Source of the DNA: Bacteroides ovatus | Lineage (GTDB): Bacteria; Bacteroidota; Bacteroidia; Bacteroidales; Bacteroidaceae | Reading direction: 5' to 3' | Assembly (NCBI RefSeq): GCF_001314995.1 | Contig: NZ_CP012938.1 | Location: 62,001-126,000, forward strand | Length of the DNA stretch: 64,000 nucleotides | Shown here: piece by piece, positions 34,521 to 42,533 of the stretch | Layout of the letters: every line of letters begins with the position of its first letter | Numbering within the stretch: position 1 is the first letter of the stretch | The notes under the pieces: generated by a model | What the model saw: the letters and a program-made list of their open reading frames with translations, nothing else | Told to the model about the DNA's origin: nothing | The model's database searches: none | Position numbers and translations under genes: made by a program

Positions 34521-34556
34521 AGTATTATTTCTGTTATAAACAACAGCAATAATACT
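34521..34556. repeat. Imperfect 15-bp hairpin in a non-coding region
   Basis: AGTATTATT/AATAATACT and CTGTT/AACAG pair (34521-34535 with 34542-34556), with one mismatch and a 6-nt loop. No T tract follows, so it is not a standard terminator. Confidence 0.6.
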
Positions 34557-34643
34557 GGGCAGAGAAGATGGCTTTGGATGCTGCCGTTGTCGGTTCGGAT
34601 CACTTCGTCGGTACCGTTTCTGTTCCCGTGTCCCTCATGAACT

Positions 34644-34753
34644 GTTCGTCCGGCAGATGACCGACTTTTGTCTGGTAGGTTGTTGATGCTCGCCCGGTAG
34701 GTAACGGACATTCACACGGTAGATAACCTACGTTTGTACGTTAGGTAAATTCA
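34644..34753. repeat. Intergenic array of five degenerate 22-nt tandem units (array 2)
   Basis: Units at 34644-34665, 34666-34687, 34688-34709, 34710-34731 and 34732-34753 align without gaps. T3, G9, A12, G13 and T15 are invariant, and the majority sequence is GTTCGTCCGGTAGGTAAC plus GGAC. A weaker partial unit precedes at 34622. The last unit has GTTAGGTAAA, also found in array 1 near 12521. Confidence 0.8.
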
Positions 34754-34929
34754 ATATTATTTCACGGGCTACCGTTTCAATACTTGTTTGCTAAAGTATC
34801 ATTTGCTTCAAAACCGTACCGGAAGGAATGAAACGGATTGATAATTGTTTTTAGTAAGATTGTAGGCGTATCATTATTAGATATGGGATTAAAGTTGTAA
34901 CTTTGTTGCTTCAAATATTAAATGAAGAT

Positions 34930-35430
34930 ATGATCGAAGTTTTAGAGTCTGCTTTACAGAAGGCTGCGGGTGAAGGAATGGATGAATTTATCCAAGCGTT
35001 TACAGATAAATATAAAGAGATTGTCGGTGGCGAACTAACTGCCGAAACAATGCCTCTGCTGACAGGAGAACAACATTCTTTGCTGGCATATCAGATTTTT
35101 CGTGATGAAATAATGGTTGGTGGATTTTGCCAATTAATTCAGAATGGCTATGGTGGCTATATCTTTGATAATCCGTTTGCGAAAGTGATGCGTTTGTGGG
35201 GAGCGGAAGAATTCTCTAAATTAGTTTATAAGGCTAAGAAAATCTTTGATTCCAACCGGAAAGACTTGGAAAAGGAACGGACGAATGATGAATTTATGGC
35301 TATGTATGAGCAATATGAAGCTTTTGATGAATTGGAAGAGACTTATTTGGAGACAGAAGAGCAAGTAACAGCATTGATTGCGAGTTACGTAGATGAACAT
35401 TTGGAACTTTTTGCAAAAATAATAAAGTAA
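34930..35430 (+). CDS. DMP19/DUF4375-like acidic protein
   Basis: Start set at the ATG at 34930 (MIEVLESALQ), giving 166 residues; the TTG at 34903 would add an unlikely leader. The sequence is strongly acidic (many Glu/Asp), helical, and shows the DUF4375 features LTGEQHSLLAYQIFRDEIMVGGFCQLIQNGYGGYIFDNPFAKVM. DMP19 of Neisseria, the founding member, is a DNA mimic that blocks a repressor; whether this homologue acts so is not known. It is the first gene after the 22-nt array. Confidence 0.72.
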   Translation: MIEVLESALQKAAGEGMDEFIQAFTDKYKEIVGGELTAETMPLLTGEQHSLLAYQIFRDEIMVGGFCQLIQNGYGGYIFDNPFAKVMRLWGAEEFSKLVYKAKKIFDSNRKDLEKERTNDEFMAMYEQYEAFDELEETYLETEEQVTALIASYVDEHLELFAKIIK

Positions 35431-35483
35431 AGGATGCAGTATTTTTTAAGTACTTGCATTTATTAATTATGAATTAGAATTTA

Positions 35484-35491
35484 TATCTTTG
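35484..35491 (+). promoter_or_regulatory. -7 box TATCTTTG for the NigD-like gene
   Basis: The box overlaps the upstream TTG at 35489, so the coding start must be downstream (35507 or 35513). Confidence 0.6.
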
Positions 35492-35506
35492 CAAAATCTA
35501 AAAAAT

Positions 35507-36268
35507 ATGTTTATGAAACAGATGAAATTTTTCTTGGTGGCTTTGATGGCTGTGGTTATGGGTGTGTCGGTTACTTCATGTATGAATGGAGATGATAATA
35601 GTGGACCACGAACTTTGAGTGTCATTGCAAAACTGGATTCTTATGGTAGTAATTTTAAAATGATAGATGGGACTAAGTTGGTTCCTACTGATCCGACTAG
35701 CATTATGCTTTTGAATTCAGGAATGTACATTGTTAATGGTCAGTATAATGTAGAAGATGTGAATGTTAATGCAGCTTCTATAACTTTTACATTGACTTCA
35801 ACTCCTACCAATATTGATGGACCGAGCGTAACTTCTACACCGGATGATGCCGATGCAACAATGTATGCTTTGAATTATGAGAATACATATTATCCTTATT
35901 TCTTTGATAAGAATACATTAATTCTTCCTGCAATGTTTCATTTTAAAAACTCATCAGTATCAACTGAATTAGAAGCAGAGTTGAAGAAACATAAATTTAT
36001 TCTTTCATATGATGCGGAAAAAGTCGCTGAAGGTGGTGAAACATTAGATTTGTATGTGAATCATATTATTACTGAAGATAAAGATGAAACTCGTACATCT
36101 TACACAGTAAGCTATCAGGCTTATGATTTGTCATCAGTATTACATCAATTTACAAATCTGAAAAAGATTATAGTGCATGCTCAAGTAAATACTTCGTCTA
36201 ATAAATTGGATAATTCTAGTACAAGAGAAGAGAAATTTGAAATAGATTATTCAAAGATTTCACAATAA
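35507..36268 (+). CDS. NigD-like lipoprotein
   Basis: Start set at the ATG at 35507 (MFMKQMKFF; the ATG at 35513 is as likely), giving about 253 residues. Lipobox VTSCMNGDDN gives a surface-type acidic tail. The body has two beta domains, as in the NigD family named from the Bacteroides nigA-D operon: GPRTLSVIAKLDSY...GTKLVPTD and a C-terminal TRTSYTVSYQAYDLSSVLHQFTNLKKIIVHAQVN. Function is unknown; family members are abundant Bacteroides lipoproteins. The gene is AT-richer than its neighbours. Confidence 0.75.
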   Translation: MFMKQMKFFLVALMAVVMGVSVTSCMNGDDNSGPRTLSVIAKLDSYGSNFKMIDGTKLVPTDPTSIMLLNSGMYIVNGQYNVEDVNVNAASITFTLTSTPTNIDGPSVTSTPDDADATMYALNYENTYYPYFFDKNTLILPAMFHFKNSSVSTELEAELKKHKFILSYDAEKVAEGGETLDLYVNHIITEDKDETRTSYTVSYQAYDLSSVLHQFTNLKKIIVHAQVNTSSNKLDNSSTREEKFEIDYSKISQ

Positions 36269-36270
36269 CA

Positions 36271-36846
36271 TTGAACTACAAAGAACTATTTAACATAGCA
36301 ATGAAATTGATTTCCTCTCCGGCCAAGGCCTGGGAGGAAATTTCTATGGAAGAGGATAGGCGAAAAGTATATATAGCTTTTGTCTATCCTATGATTGGTT
36401 TATGCGGTCTGTCCGTATTCGTCGGTTCGTTATTGACGAATGGATGGGGAGGTCCGCAAAGTTTCCAGATAGCTATGACCAATTGTTGTGCCGTAGCTGT
36501 AGCCCTGTTCGGTGGCTATTTTCTGGCAGCTTATGCCATTAATGAAATGGGAACAAGAATGTTTGGTATGCATAGTAATATGCCGTTGACACAACAGTTT
36601 GCAGGATATGCATTGGTTGTGCCTTTCCTGCTTCAGATAGTAACCGGACTGTTACCTGATTTTAGAATTATTGCTTGGTTGCTGCAGTTCTACATCGTCT
36701 ATGTGGTATGGGAGGGAGTTCCTGTACTGATGGGAGTAGAAGAAAAACAACGATTAAAATACACCCTTTTGTCGTCTGTATTGTTAATACTATGTCCGGC
36801 GGTGATACAGATCGTGTTTAATAGACTGACGGCTATACTTAATTAA
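36271..36846 (+). CDS. YIP1 family membrane protein
   Basis: The 191-residue frame begins at a TTG at 36271 (MNYKELFNIAMKLI), 2 bp after the NigD-like stop; no ATG upstream of the conserved ISSPAKAWEEIS is available except internal Met10. Five membrane segments follow (MIGLCGLSVFVGSLL; CAVAVALFGGYFLAAYAI; AGYALVVPFLLQIVTGLL; WLLQFYIVYVVW; LLSSVLLILCPAVIQIV). The YIP1-domain family in bacteria is of unknown function. Tight spacing suggests it is translated from the NigD-like message, and SmpB follows after 9 bp. Confidence 0.75.
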   Translation: MNYKELFNIAMKLISSPAKAWEEISMEEDRRKVYIAFVYPMIGLCGLSVFVGSLLTNGWGGPQSFQIAMTNCCAVAVALFGGYFLAAYAINEMGTRMFGMHSNMPLTQQFAGYALVVPFLLQIVTGLLPDFRIIAWLLQFYIVYVVWEGVPVLMGVEEKQRLKYTLLSSVLLILCPAVIQIVFNRLTAILN

Positions 36847-36855
36847 TGAGTAAAG

Positions 36856-37308
36856 ATGAAACAACCTCCTGTAAATATAAAGAATAAACGGGCTACGTTT
36901 GATTACGAGTTGATAGATACCTACACAGCAGGTATCGTATTGACCGGTACGGAAATAAAATCCATTCGTTTGGGAAAAGCCAGTCTGGTAGATACGTTTT
37001 GCTATTTTACGAAAGGCGAATTGTGGGTGAAGAATATGCACATCGCCGAATATTTCTATGGATCGTACAATAATCATACGGCACGTAGAGAGAGGAAGTT
37101 GTTGCTTAATAAAAAAGAATTGGAAAAACTTCAGCGGGAGATGAAAAATCCCGGCTTTACGATTGTCCCTGTACGCTTGTTTATCAATGAGAAAGGTTTG
37201 GCGAAACTGGTCATAGCTTTGGCGAAAGGTAAGAAAGAGTATGATAAACGGGAATCCATTAAGGAGAAAGACGACCGTAGAGATATGGCAAGAATGTTCA
37301 AGCGGTAA
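36856..37308 (+). CDS. smpB: SsrA-binding protein SmpB
   Basis: A 150-residue cytosolic OB-fold protein needed for tmRNA trans-translation of stalled ribosomes. Family segments: [69 protein letters not shown] and the C-terminal basic tail [21 protein letters not shown]. Length and sequence are full. It is placed between a YIP1 gene and metH, on the same strand. Confidence 0.93.
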   Translation: MKQPPVNIKNKRATFDYELIDTYTAGIVLTGTEIKSIRLGKASLVDTFCYFTKGELWVKNMHIAEYFYGSYNNHTARRERKLLLNKKELEKLQREMKNPGFTIVPVRLFINEKGLAKLVIALAKGKKEYDKRESIKEKDDRRDMARMFKR

Positions 37309-37397
37309 GTAAAAAACGCTATAAGATAAAACGCCGGACTACGAGAGGTCTGGCAGATGTTGGCAGAGTGGTAATTAGGTATTAATGTGATAGGGTA

Positions 37398-40145
37398 ATG
37401 AAAAAGACAATTTCTCAGATCGTATCCGAACGCATCCTTATTCTGGATGGGGCAATGGGTACAATGATTCAACAATATAATCTCAAAGAAGAAGATTTTC
37501 GTGGTGAACGTTTTGCGCATATTCCCGGACAGCTGAAAGGGAATAATGACTTGTTGTGTCTGACACGTCCCGACGTGATTCAGGATATTCATCGTAAATA
37601 CCTGGAAGTGGGTGCGGATATCATCGAGACCAATACATTTAGCTCAACCACAGTTTCTATGGCTGATTATCACGTAGAAGAATACGTACGTGAGATGAAT
37701 CTTGCAGCCGTAAAATTGGCTCGTGACCTTGCTGACGAGTATACAGCCAAGAATCCAGATAAACCACGTTTTGTGGCCGGCTCCGTAGGACCTACCAATA
37801 AAACCTGTTCTATGAGCCCGGACGTGAACAACCCGGCTTATCGTGCTTTGAGTTACGACGAACTGGCTGCATCCTATCAGCAACAAATGGAAGCAATGCT
37901 CGAAGGTGGGGTAGACGCCATTCTGATTGAGACAATCTTTGATACCCTAAATGCCAAAGCTGCAATTTTTGCTGCCGAACAAGCCATGAAAATGACAGGC
38001 ATAGAAGTGCCGATCATGTTATCTGTAACAGTGTCTGATATTGGCGGACGAACATTGTCCGGACAAACATTGGATGCATTTCTGGCTTCTGTGCAACATG
38101 CCAATATATTTTCAGTCGGTTTGAATTGCTCATTCGGTGCCCGTCAGTTGAAGCCGTTCCTGGAACAGCTGGCATCCCGTGCACCTTATTATATTAGTGC
38201 CTATCCGAATGCCGGGTTACCGAATAATCTGGGTAAGTATGACCAGACACCTGCGGATATGGCTCATGAAGTGAGAGAATATATTGAAGAAGGATTAATC
38301 AATATTATTGGTGGCTGTTGTGGTACGACAGATGCTTATATTGCTGAATATCCCGCCCTTGTAGAAGGAGCTAAACCACACGTTCCTGCCTCTGCGCCGG
38401 ATTGTATGTGGCTCTCCGGACTTGAACTGTTGGAGGTGAAGCCGGAAATAAACTTTGTGAATGTCGGCGAACGTTGCAACGTAGCCGGTTCGCGCAAGTT
38501 CCTTCGTCTCATCAATGAAAAAAAATACGATGAGGCTCTTTCTATCGCCCGCCAACAAGTGGAGGACGGTGCTTTAGTGGTCGATGTCAATATGGATGAC
38601 GGATTGCTGGATGCAAAGACAGAGATGACTATTTTCCTGAATCTTATCATGTCCGAACCGGAAATAGCCCGTGTTCCGATTATGATCGATTCTTCCAAAT
38701 GGGAAGTTATTGAAGCCGGACTGAAGTGTCTTCAGGGCAAATCAATCGTCAATTCTATTTCTTTGAAAGAGGGAGAGGAAGTTTTCCTTGAACATGCCCG
38801 AATCATCCGGCAATATGGAGCCGCTGCTGTGGTCATGGCGTTCGACGAGAAAGGACAGGCAGATACAGCCGCCCGTAAAATCGAAGTTTGCCAACGGGCT
38901 TACCGTCTTTTGGTTGACAAAATTGGTTTTAATCCTCACGATATTATTTTTGACCCCAATGTGCTTGCTGTAGCTACGGGGATTGAAGAACATAATAACT
39001 ATGCTGTAGATTTTATTGAAGCTACCGCTTGGATAAAGAAAAATCTCCCTGGTGCACACATCAGCGGAGGAGTCAGCAACCTCTCTTTCTCTTTCCGTGG
39101 CAACAATTATATCCGTGAGGCCATGCATGCAGTGTTCCTTTATCACGCCATCCAACAAGGAATGGACATGGGGATTGTGAATCCGGGAACTTCCGTATTG
39201 TACACTGATATTCCGGCTGATGTCTTGGAAAAGATAGAAGATGTTGTCTTAAACCGTCGTCCGGATGCGGCGGAACGGCTTATCGAATTAGCGGAATCTC
39301 TGAAAGCAAACATGAGCGAAACTGCCGGACAACCGGCTGTCAAGCAAGATGCCTGGAGAGAAGGAACTGTTCAGGAACGTTTGAAGTATGCCTTGATGAA
39401 AGGAATCGGAGATTTTCTGGAACAGGACTTGGCAGAGGCATTGCCTCTTTATGATAAAGCAGTTGATGTAATTGAAGGACCGCTGATGGATGGAATGAAC
39501 CATGTTGGTGAACTGTTTGGTGCCGGTAAGATGTTTCTTCCCCAGGTTGTGAAGACTGCCCGCACCATGAAGAAAGCCGTAGCTATCTTGCAACCGATCA
39601 TTGAATCGGAAAAAGTGGAAGGAAGTGCTTCGGCAGGTAAAGTGCTACTGGCAACTGTAAAGGGGGATGTGCACGACATCGGAAAAAACATTGTAGCTGT
39701 AGTGATGGCCTGCAATGGTTATGATATTGTAGATTTAGGAGTAATGGTTCCTGCAGAAACCATCGTTCAGCGTGCTATTGAAGAAAAGGTAGATATGATC
39801 GGGTTGAGTGGACTGATTACTCCATCTTTGGAAGAAATGGCTCACGTGGCTGTTGAACTTGAAAAAGCAGGTTTGGATATTCCTCTTTTGATTGGTGGAG
39901 CCACTACATCGAAGATGCATACGGCATTAAAGATTGCTCCTGTTTATCATGCTCCGGTAGTACACCTGAAAGATGCTTCCCAAAATGCAAGTGTCGCTTC
40001 CAAATTGCTCAACCCGCAGGCAAAAGCCGAGCTGGTGAATGAATTGGAAACAGAATATGAAGCACTCCGTGAAAAGAGTGGGCTGATGAAGCGTGAAACT
40101 GTTTCGTTGGAAGAAGCACAGAAAAATAAGTTGAACCTGTTTTAA
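37398..40145 (+). CDS. metH: Cobalamin-dependent methionine synthase MetH lacking the reactivation domain
   Basis: The 915-residue enzyme moves a methyl group from methyltetrahydrofolate to homocysteine through cobalamin. Domains: homocysteine/zinc (about 1-320, [10 protein letters not shown] and [11 protein letters not shown] supply the three Cys), pterin-binding (about 345-610, [25 protein letters not shown]), cobalamin cap and binding (about 635-875, with [11 protein letters not shown] holding the axial His). It ends after a short helix, whereas the E. coli enzyme of about 1227 residues has an AdoMet-binding activation domain. That domain is absent, so cobalamin reactivation must use a separate protein. 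No cobalamin riboswitch fits in the 89-bp leader. Confidence 0.93.
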   Translation: MKKTISQIVSERILILDGAMGTMIQQYNLKEEDFRGERFAHIPGQLKGNNDLLCLTRPDVIQDIHRKYLEVGADIIETNTFSSTTVSMADYHVEEYVREMNLAAVKLARDLADEYTAKNPDKPRFVAGSVGPTNKTCSMSPDVNNPAYRALSYDELAASYQQQMEAMLEGGVDAILIETIFDTLNAKAAIFAAEQAMKMTGIEVPIMLSVTVSDIGGRTLSGQTLDAFLASVQHANIFSVGLNCSFGARQLKPFLEQLASRAPYYISAYPNAGLPNNLGKYDQTPADMAHEVREYIEEGLINIIGGCCGTTDAYIAEYPALVEGAKPHVPASAPDCMWLSGLELLEVKPEINFVNVGERCNVAGSRKFLRLINEKKYDEALSIARQQVEDGALVVDVNMDDGLLDAKTEMTIFLNLIMSEPEIARVPIMIDSSKWEVIEAGLKCLQGKSIVNSISLKEGEEVFLEHARIIRQYGAAAVVMAFDEKGQADTAARKIEVCQRAYRLLVDKIGFNPHDIIFDPNVLAVATGIEEHNNYAVDFIEATAWIKKNLPGAHISGGVSNLSFSFRGNNYIREAMHAVFLYHAIQQGMDMGIVNPGTSVLYTDIPADVLEKIEDVVLNRRPDAAERLIELAESLKANMSETAGQPAVKQDAWREGTVQERLKYALMKGIGDFLEQDLAEALPLYDKAVDVIEGPLMDGMNHVGELFGAGKMFLPQVVKTARTMKKAVAILQPIIESEKVEGSASAGKVLLATVKGDVHDIGKNIVAVVMACNGYDIVDLGVMVPAETIVQRAIEEKVDMIGLSGLITPSLEEMAHVAVELEKAGLDIPLLIGGATTSKMHTALKIAPVYHAPVVHLKDASQNASVASKLLNPQAKAELVNELETEYEALREKSGLMKRETVSLEEAQKNKLNLF

Positions 40146-40156
40146 ACATTGTCACA

Positions 40157-40756
40157 ATGAAAAAGATTTTCTCTTTCTTATGTCTGATTGTAGCAGTCAC
40201 TGCTATGACCTCCTGTTCTTCTGCAAAAGAAGAAAAAGGAACATCCGGAACCGGAAATGCTGTGTTGGATAATATTTTCGAGCGCAAAAGTGTGCGTGCT
40301 TATCTGAATAAAGGAGTAGAGAAAGAGAAAATCGACTTGATGCTTCGTGCCGGAATGGCTGCTCCTACGGGTAGGGATATCCGTCCATGGGAATTTGTGG
40401 TAGTATCTGATCGTGCCAAACTAGATTCAATGGCAGCAGCACTTCCTTATGCCAAAATGCTGACGCAGGCCCGTAACGCCATCATCGTCTGTGGAGATTC
40501 AGTACGCTCGTCATATTGGTATTTAGATTGTTCTGCAGCAGCACAGAATATTTTGTTGGCTGCTGAAAGTCTGGGATTGGGTGCTGTATGGACAGCGGCC
40601 TATCCTTATGAAGACCGTATGCAAGTAGTGCGTAAATATACTAACCTGCCCGATAATATTCTTCCGCTTTGTGTCATTCCTTTTGGCTATCCGGCTACAA
40701 AAGAGAACCCGAAACAGAAATTTGACGAGAAAAAGATACATTATAATCAGTATTAG
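40157..40756 (+). CDS. Nitroreductase-family lipoprotein
   Basis: A 199-residue flavin-type nitroreductase with an unexpected lipoprotein signal (MTSCSSAKEEKG, Cys20). The FMN-binding pattern ERKSVRAYLNKGVEKEKIDLMLRAGMAAPTGRD and GLGAVWTAAYPYEDRMQVVRKYTNLPDNI are family features. Most relatives are cytosolic NAD(P)H-dependent reductases; an exported version would lack NAD(P)H and must have another electron source or be lipid-anchored toward the periplasm. It follows metH by 11 bp. Confidence 0.82.
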   Translation: MKKIFSFLCLIVAVTAMTSCSSAKEEKGTSGTGNAVLDNIFERKSVRAYLNKGVEKEKIDLMLRAGMAAPTGRDIRPWEFVVVSDRAKLDSMAAALPYAKMLTQARNAIIVCGDSVRSSYWYLDCSAAAQNILLAAESLGLGAVWTAAYPYEDRMQVVRKYTNLPDNILPLCVIPFGYPATKENPKQKFDEKKIHYNQY

Positions 40757-40767
40757 TAAACAAAAGT

Positions 40768-40797
40768 TTTGTCTTTTCAATAATTTCCTTACATTTG
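40768..40797 (+). promoter_or_regulatory. Promoter of the symporter unit
   Basis: TTTG (40768-40771), 18-nt spacer, TACATTTG (40790-40797), 30 bp before the small-protein ATG at 40828. Confidence 0.7.
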
Positions 40798-40827
40798 CGT
40801 CTAAATTGATTAAAATCTGATACGCAA

Positions 40828-40953
40828 ATGTTTGGAATAGACGACCCTTTTATTATTCTGCCTTACCTGCTTTCGGTGGTATGTGTGATTTTTGCTGCCT
40901 GGTTTGGGCTGAAATATTGGAATAAGGACGACGAAAAAGACGAAACCCGATGA
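40828..40953 (+). CDS. 41-residue small accessory membrane protein of the symporter
   Basis: The short frame encodes MFGIDDPFIILPYLLSVV then CVIFAAWFGLKYW and a charged NKDDEKDETR tail: one membrane helix with a cytosolic acidic/basic tail. Its TGA at 40951-40953 overlaps the ATG of the symporter at 40950 (ATGA), so the two are translationally coupled. A consensus promoter lies just upstream. Small membrane proteins of this kind accompany some solute symporters, as subunits or stabilisers; here that is inferred from the overlap. Confidence 0.8.
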   Translation: MFGIDDPFIILPYLLSVVCVIFAAWFGLKYWNKDDEKDETR

Positions 40954-42497
40954 ATACATTTACTCTTGGACTAATTGTGGTAGCTTATCTGCTGTCACTG
41001 GCCTACCTCGGCTTTTTGGGATATAAGAAAACAACGAATACCAGTGACTATTTGGTAGGCGGACGTCAGATGAATCCTATCGTAATGGCACTTTCTTATG
41101 GTGCTACGTTTATTTCTGCATCTGCTATTGTAGGTTTTGGAGGAGTGGCGGCTGCTTTTGGAATGGGTATTCAGTGGCTCTGTTTCCTCAATATGTTTGT
41201 TGGGGTGGTTATAGCTTTTATCTTTTTCGGTTTGCGTACCCGGCGTATGGGGGCGAAGTTGAATGTGAGTACTTTCCCTCAATTATTAGGCCGTCATTTC
41301 CGTTCCCGTAATATACAGGTATTTATTGCTGCTGTTATTTTCATCGGAATGCCGCTTTATGCAGCGGTTGTAATGAAAGGTGGAGCCGTATTCATCGAAC
41401 AAATCTTTCAGATTGATTTCAATGTTTCCTTATTGATATTTACCTTGGTTATTGCTGCTTATGTCATAGCAGGGGGAATGAAAGGAGTAATGTATACAGA
41501 TGCTTTGCAAGGAGTTATCATGTTTGGCTGTATGTTATTTCTGTTGTTTTCTTTGTATCAGGTGCTTGATATGAACTTTATCGAAGCTAATAAAGAATTG
41601 ACTGCCATTGCTCCGCTAGTTCCGGAAAAGTTTAAAGCGCTAGGACATCAAGGATGGACTGCAATGCCCATCACAGGTTCTCCACAATGGTATTCGCTGG
41701 TAACTTCTCTCATTTTAGGAGTAGGAATCGGCTGTCTTGCACAGCCGCAGTTAGTGGTTCGCTTTATGACCGTGGAGAGTAGCAAGCAGTTGAACCGCGG
41801 TGTATTTATCGGTTGTTTCTTTCTGATTATAACAGTAGGGGCTATCTATCATGCTGGAGCCTTGAGTAATCTTTTCTTCCTGAAAACAGAAGGAGCGGTT
41901 GCTACCGAAGTTGTGCAGGATATTGATAAGATAATTCCATATTTTATTAATAAAGCGATGCCCGACTGGTTTGCCGCACTCTTTATGTTGTGCATCCTTT
42001 CAGCCAGTATGTCTACGTTAAGTTCGCAGTTCCATACGATGGGTGCTTCGGTAGGCTCTGATATTTACGGAACTTATAAACCCCGTTCACGGAATAAACT
42101 TACCAATGTGATCCGTCTGGGCGTATTATTCTCTATCCTGGTCAGCTATATTATTTGTTATATGTTGCCTCATGATATTATAGCCCGCGGAACTTCTATC
42201 TTTATGGGAATTTGTGCAGCCGCTTTTCTTCCGGCCTATTTCTGTGCTTTATATTGGAAGAAAGCTACTAAACAAGGTGTCATGGCAAGTCTTTGGGTGG
42301 GAACAATCGGCAGTCTGTTTGCTCTTGTGTTTCTTCATCAGAAAGAATCTGAAGCATTAGGTATCTGTAAAGCGTTATTCGGACGGGATGTGTTGATTAC
42401 CACTTATCCTTTCCCTGTGATTGACCCGATATTATTTGCCTTACCATTATCTGTATTGGCTATTGTCGTAATCAGTCTGATGACCTATAGGAAATAA
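40950..42497 (+). CDS. Sodium:solute symporter (SSS family)
   Basis: A 515-residue inner-membrane carrier with about 13 hydrophobic segments. Core signatures include NTSDYLVGGRQMNPIVMALSYGATFISASAIVGFGG, YVIAGGMKGVMYTDALQGVIMFG and MLCILSASMSTLSSQFHTMGAS, which match SSS transporters of the PanF/acetate type. They use the Na+ gradient to import a small organic solute; the exact solute is not visible. The 41-residue frame before it overlaps by four bases. Confidence 0.9.
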   Translation: MNTFTLGLIVVAYLLSLAYLGFLGYKKTTNTSDYLVGGRQMNPIVMALSYGATFISASAIVGFGGVAAAFGMGIQWLCFLNMFVGVVIAFIFFGLRTRRMGAKLNVSTFPQLLGRHFRSRNIQVFIAAVIFIGMPLYAAVVMKGGAVFIEQIFQIDFNVSLLIFTLVIAAYVIAGGMKGVMYTDALQGVIMFGCMLFLLFSLYQVLDMNFIEANKELTAIAPLVPEKFKALGHQGWTAMPITGSPQWYSLVTSLILGVGIGCLAQPQLVVRFMTVESSKQLNRGVFIGCFFLIITVGAIYHAGALSNLFFLKTEGAVATEVVQDIDKIIPYFINKAMPDWFAALFMLCILSASMSTLSSQFHTMGASVGSDIYGTYKPRSRNKLTNVIRLGVLFSILVSYIICYMLPHDIIARGTSIFMGICAAAFLPAYFCALYWKKATKQGVMASLWVGTIGSLFALVFLHQKESEALGICKALFGRDVLITTYPFPVIDPILFALPLSVLAIVVISLMTYRK

Positions 42498-42522
42498 GTA
42501 TTAGGTATTACACCTAATACTT
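42496..42522. terminator. Bidirectional hairpin between symporter and mltF
   Basis: AAGTATTAGGT (42496-42506) pairs with ACCTAATACTT (42512-42522), 5-nt loop, between convergent genes. Confidence 0.7.
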
Positions 42523-42533
42523 AATACTTTATC

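Larger units (their letters stand above)
34329..34929. other. 601-bp intergenic region with repeats and a hairpin
   Basis: It contains a purine-rich tract (about 34484-34520), a hairpin (34521-34556) and a 22-nt-period array (34644-34753). No convincing gene is seen; a minus-strand frame at 34391-34711 is low-complexity and runs through the repeats. It is the largest non-coding stretch of the window. Confidence 0.7.

Noticed and set aside
34391..34711. Minus-strand 106-residue gene
   Set aside because: Its sequence follows the 22-nt repeats and purine tract and looks like no protein.
34644..34753. Direct-repeat plasmid origin (iterons)
   Set aside because: No replication initiator gene is near, and units are too divergent; the setting is chromosomal.
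37309..37397. Cobalamin riboswitch upstream of metH
   Set aside because: The leader is only 89 bp and has no B12-box-like sequence.
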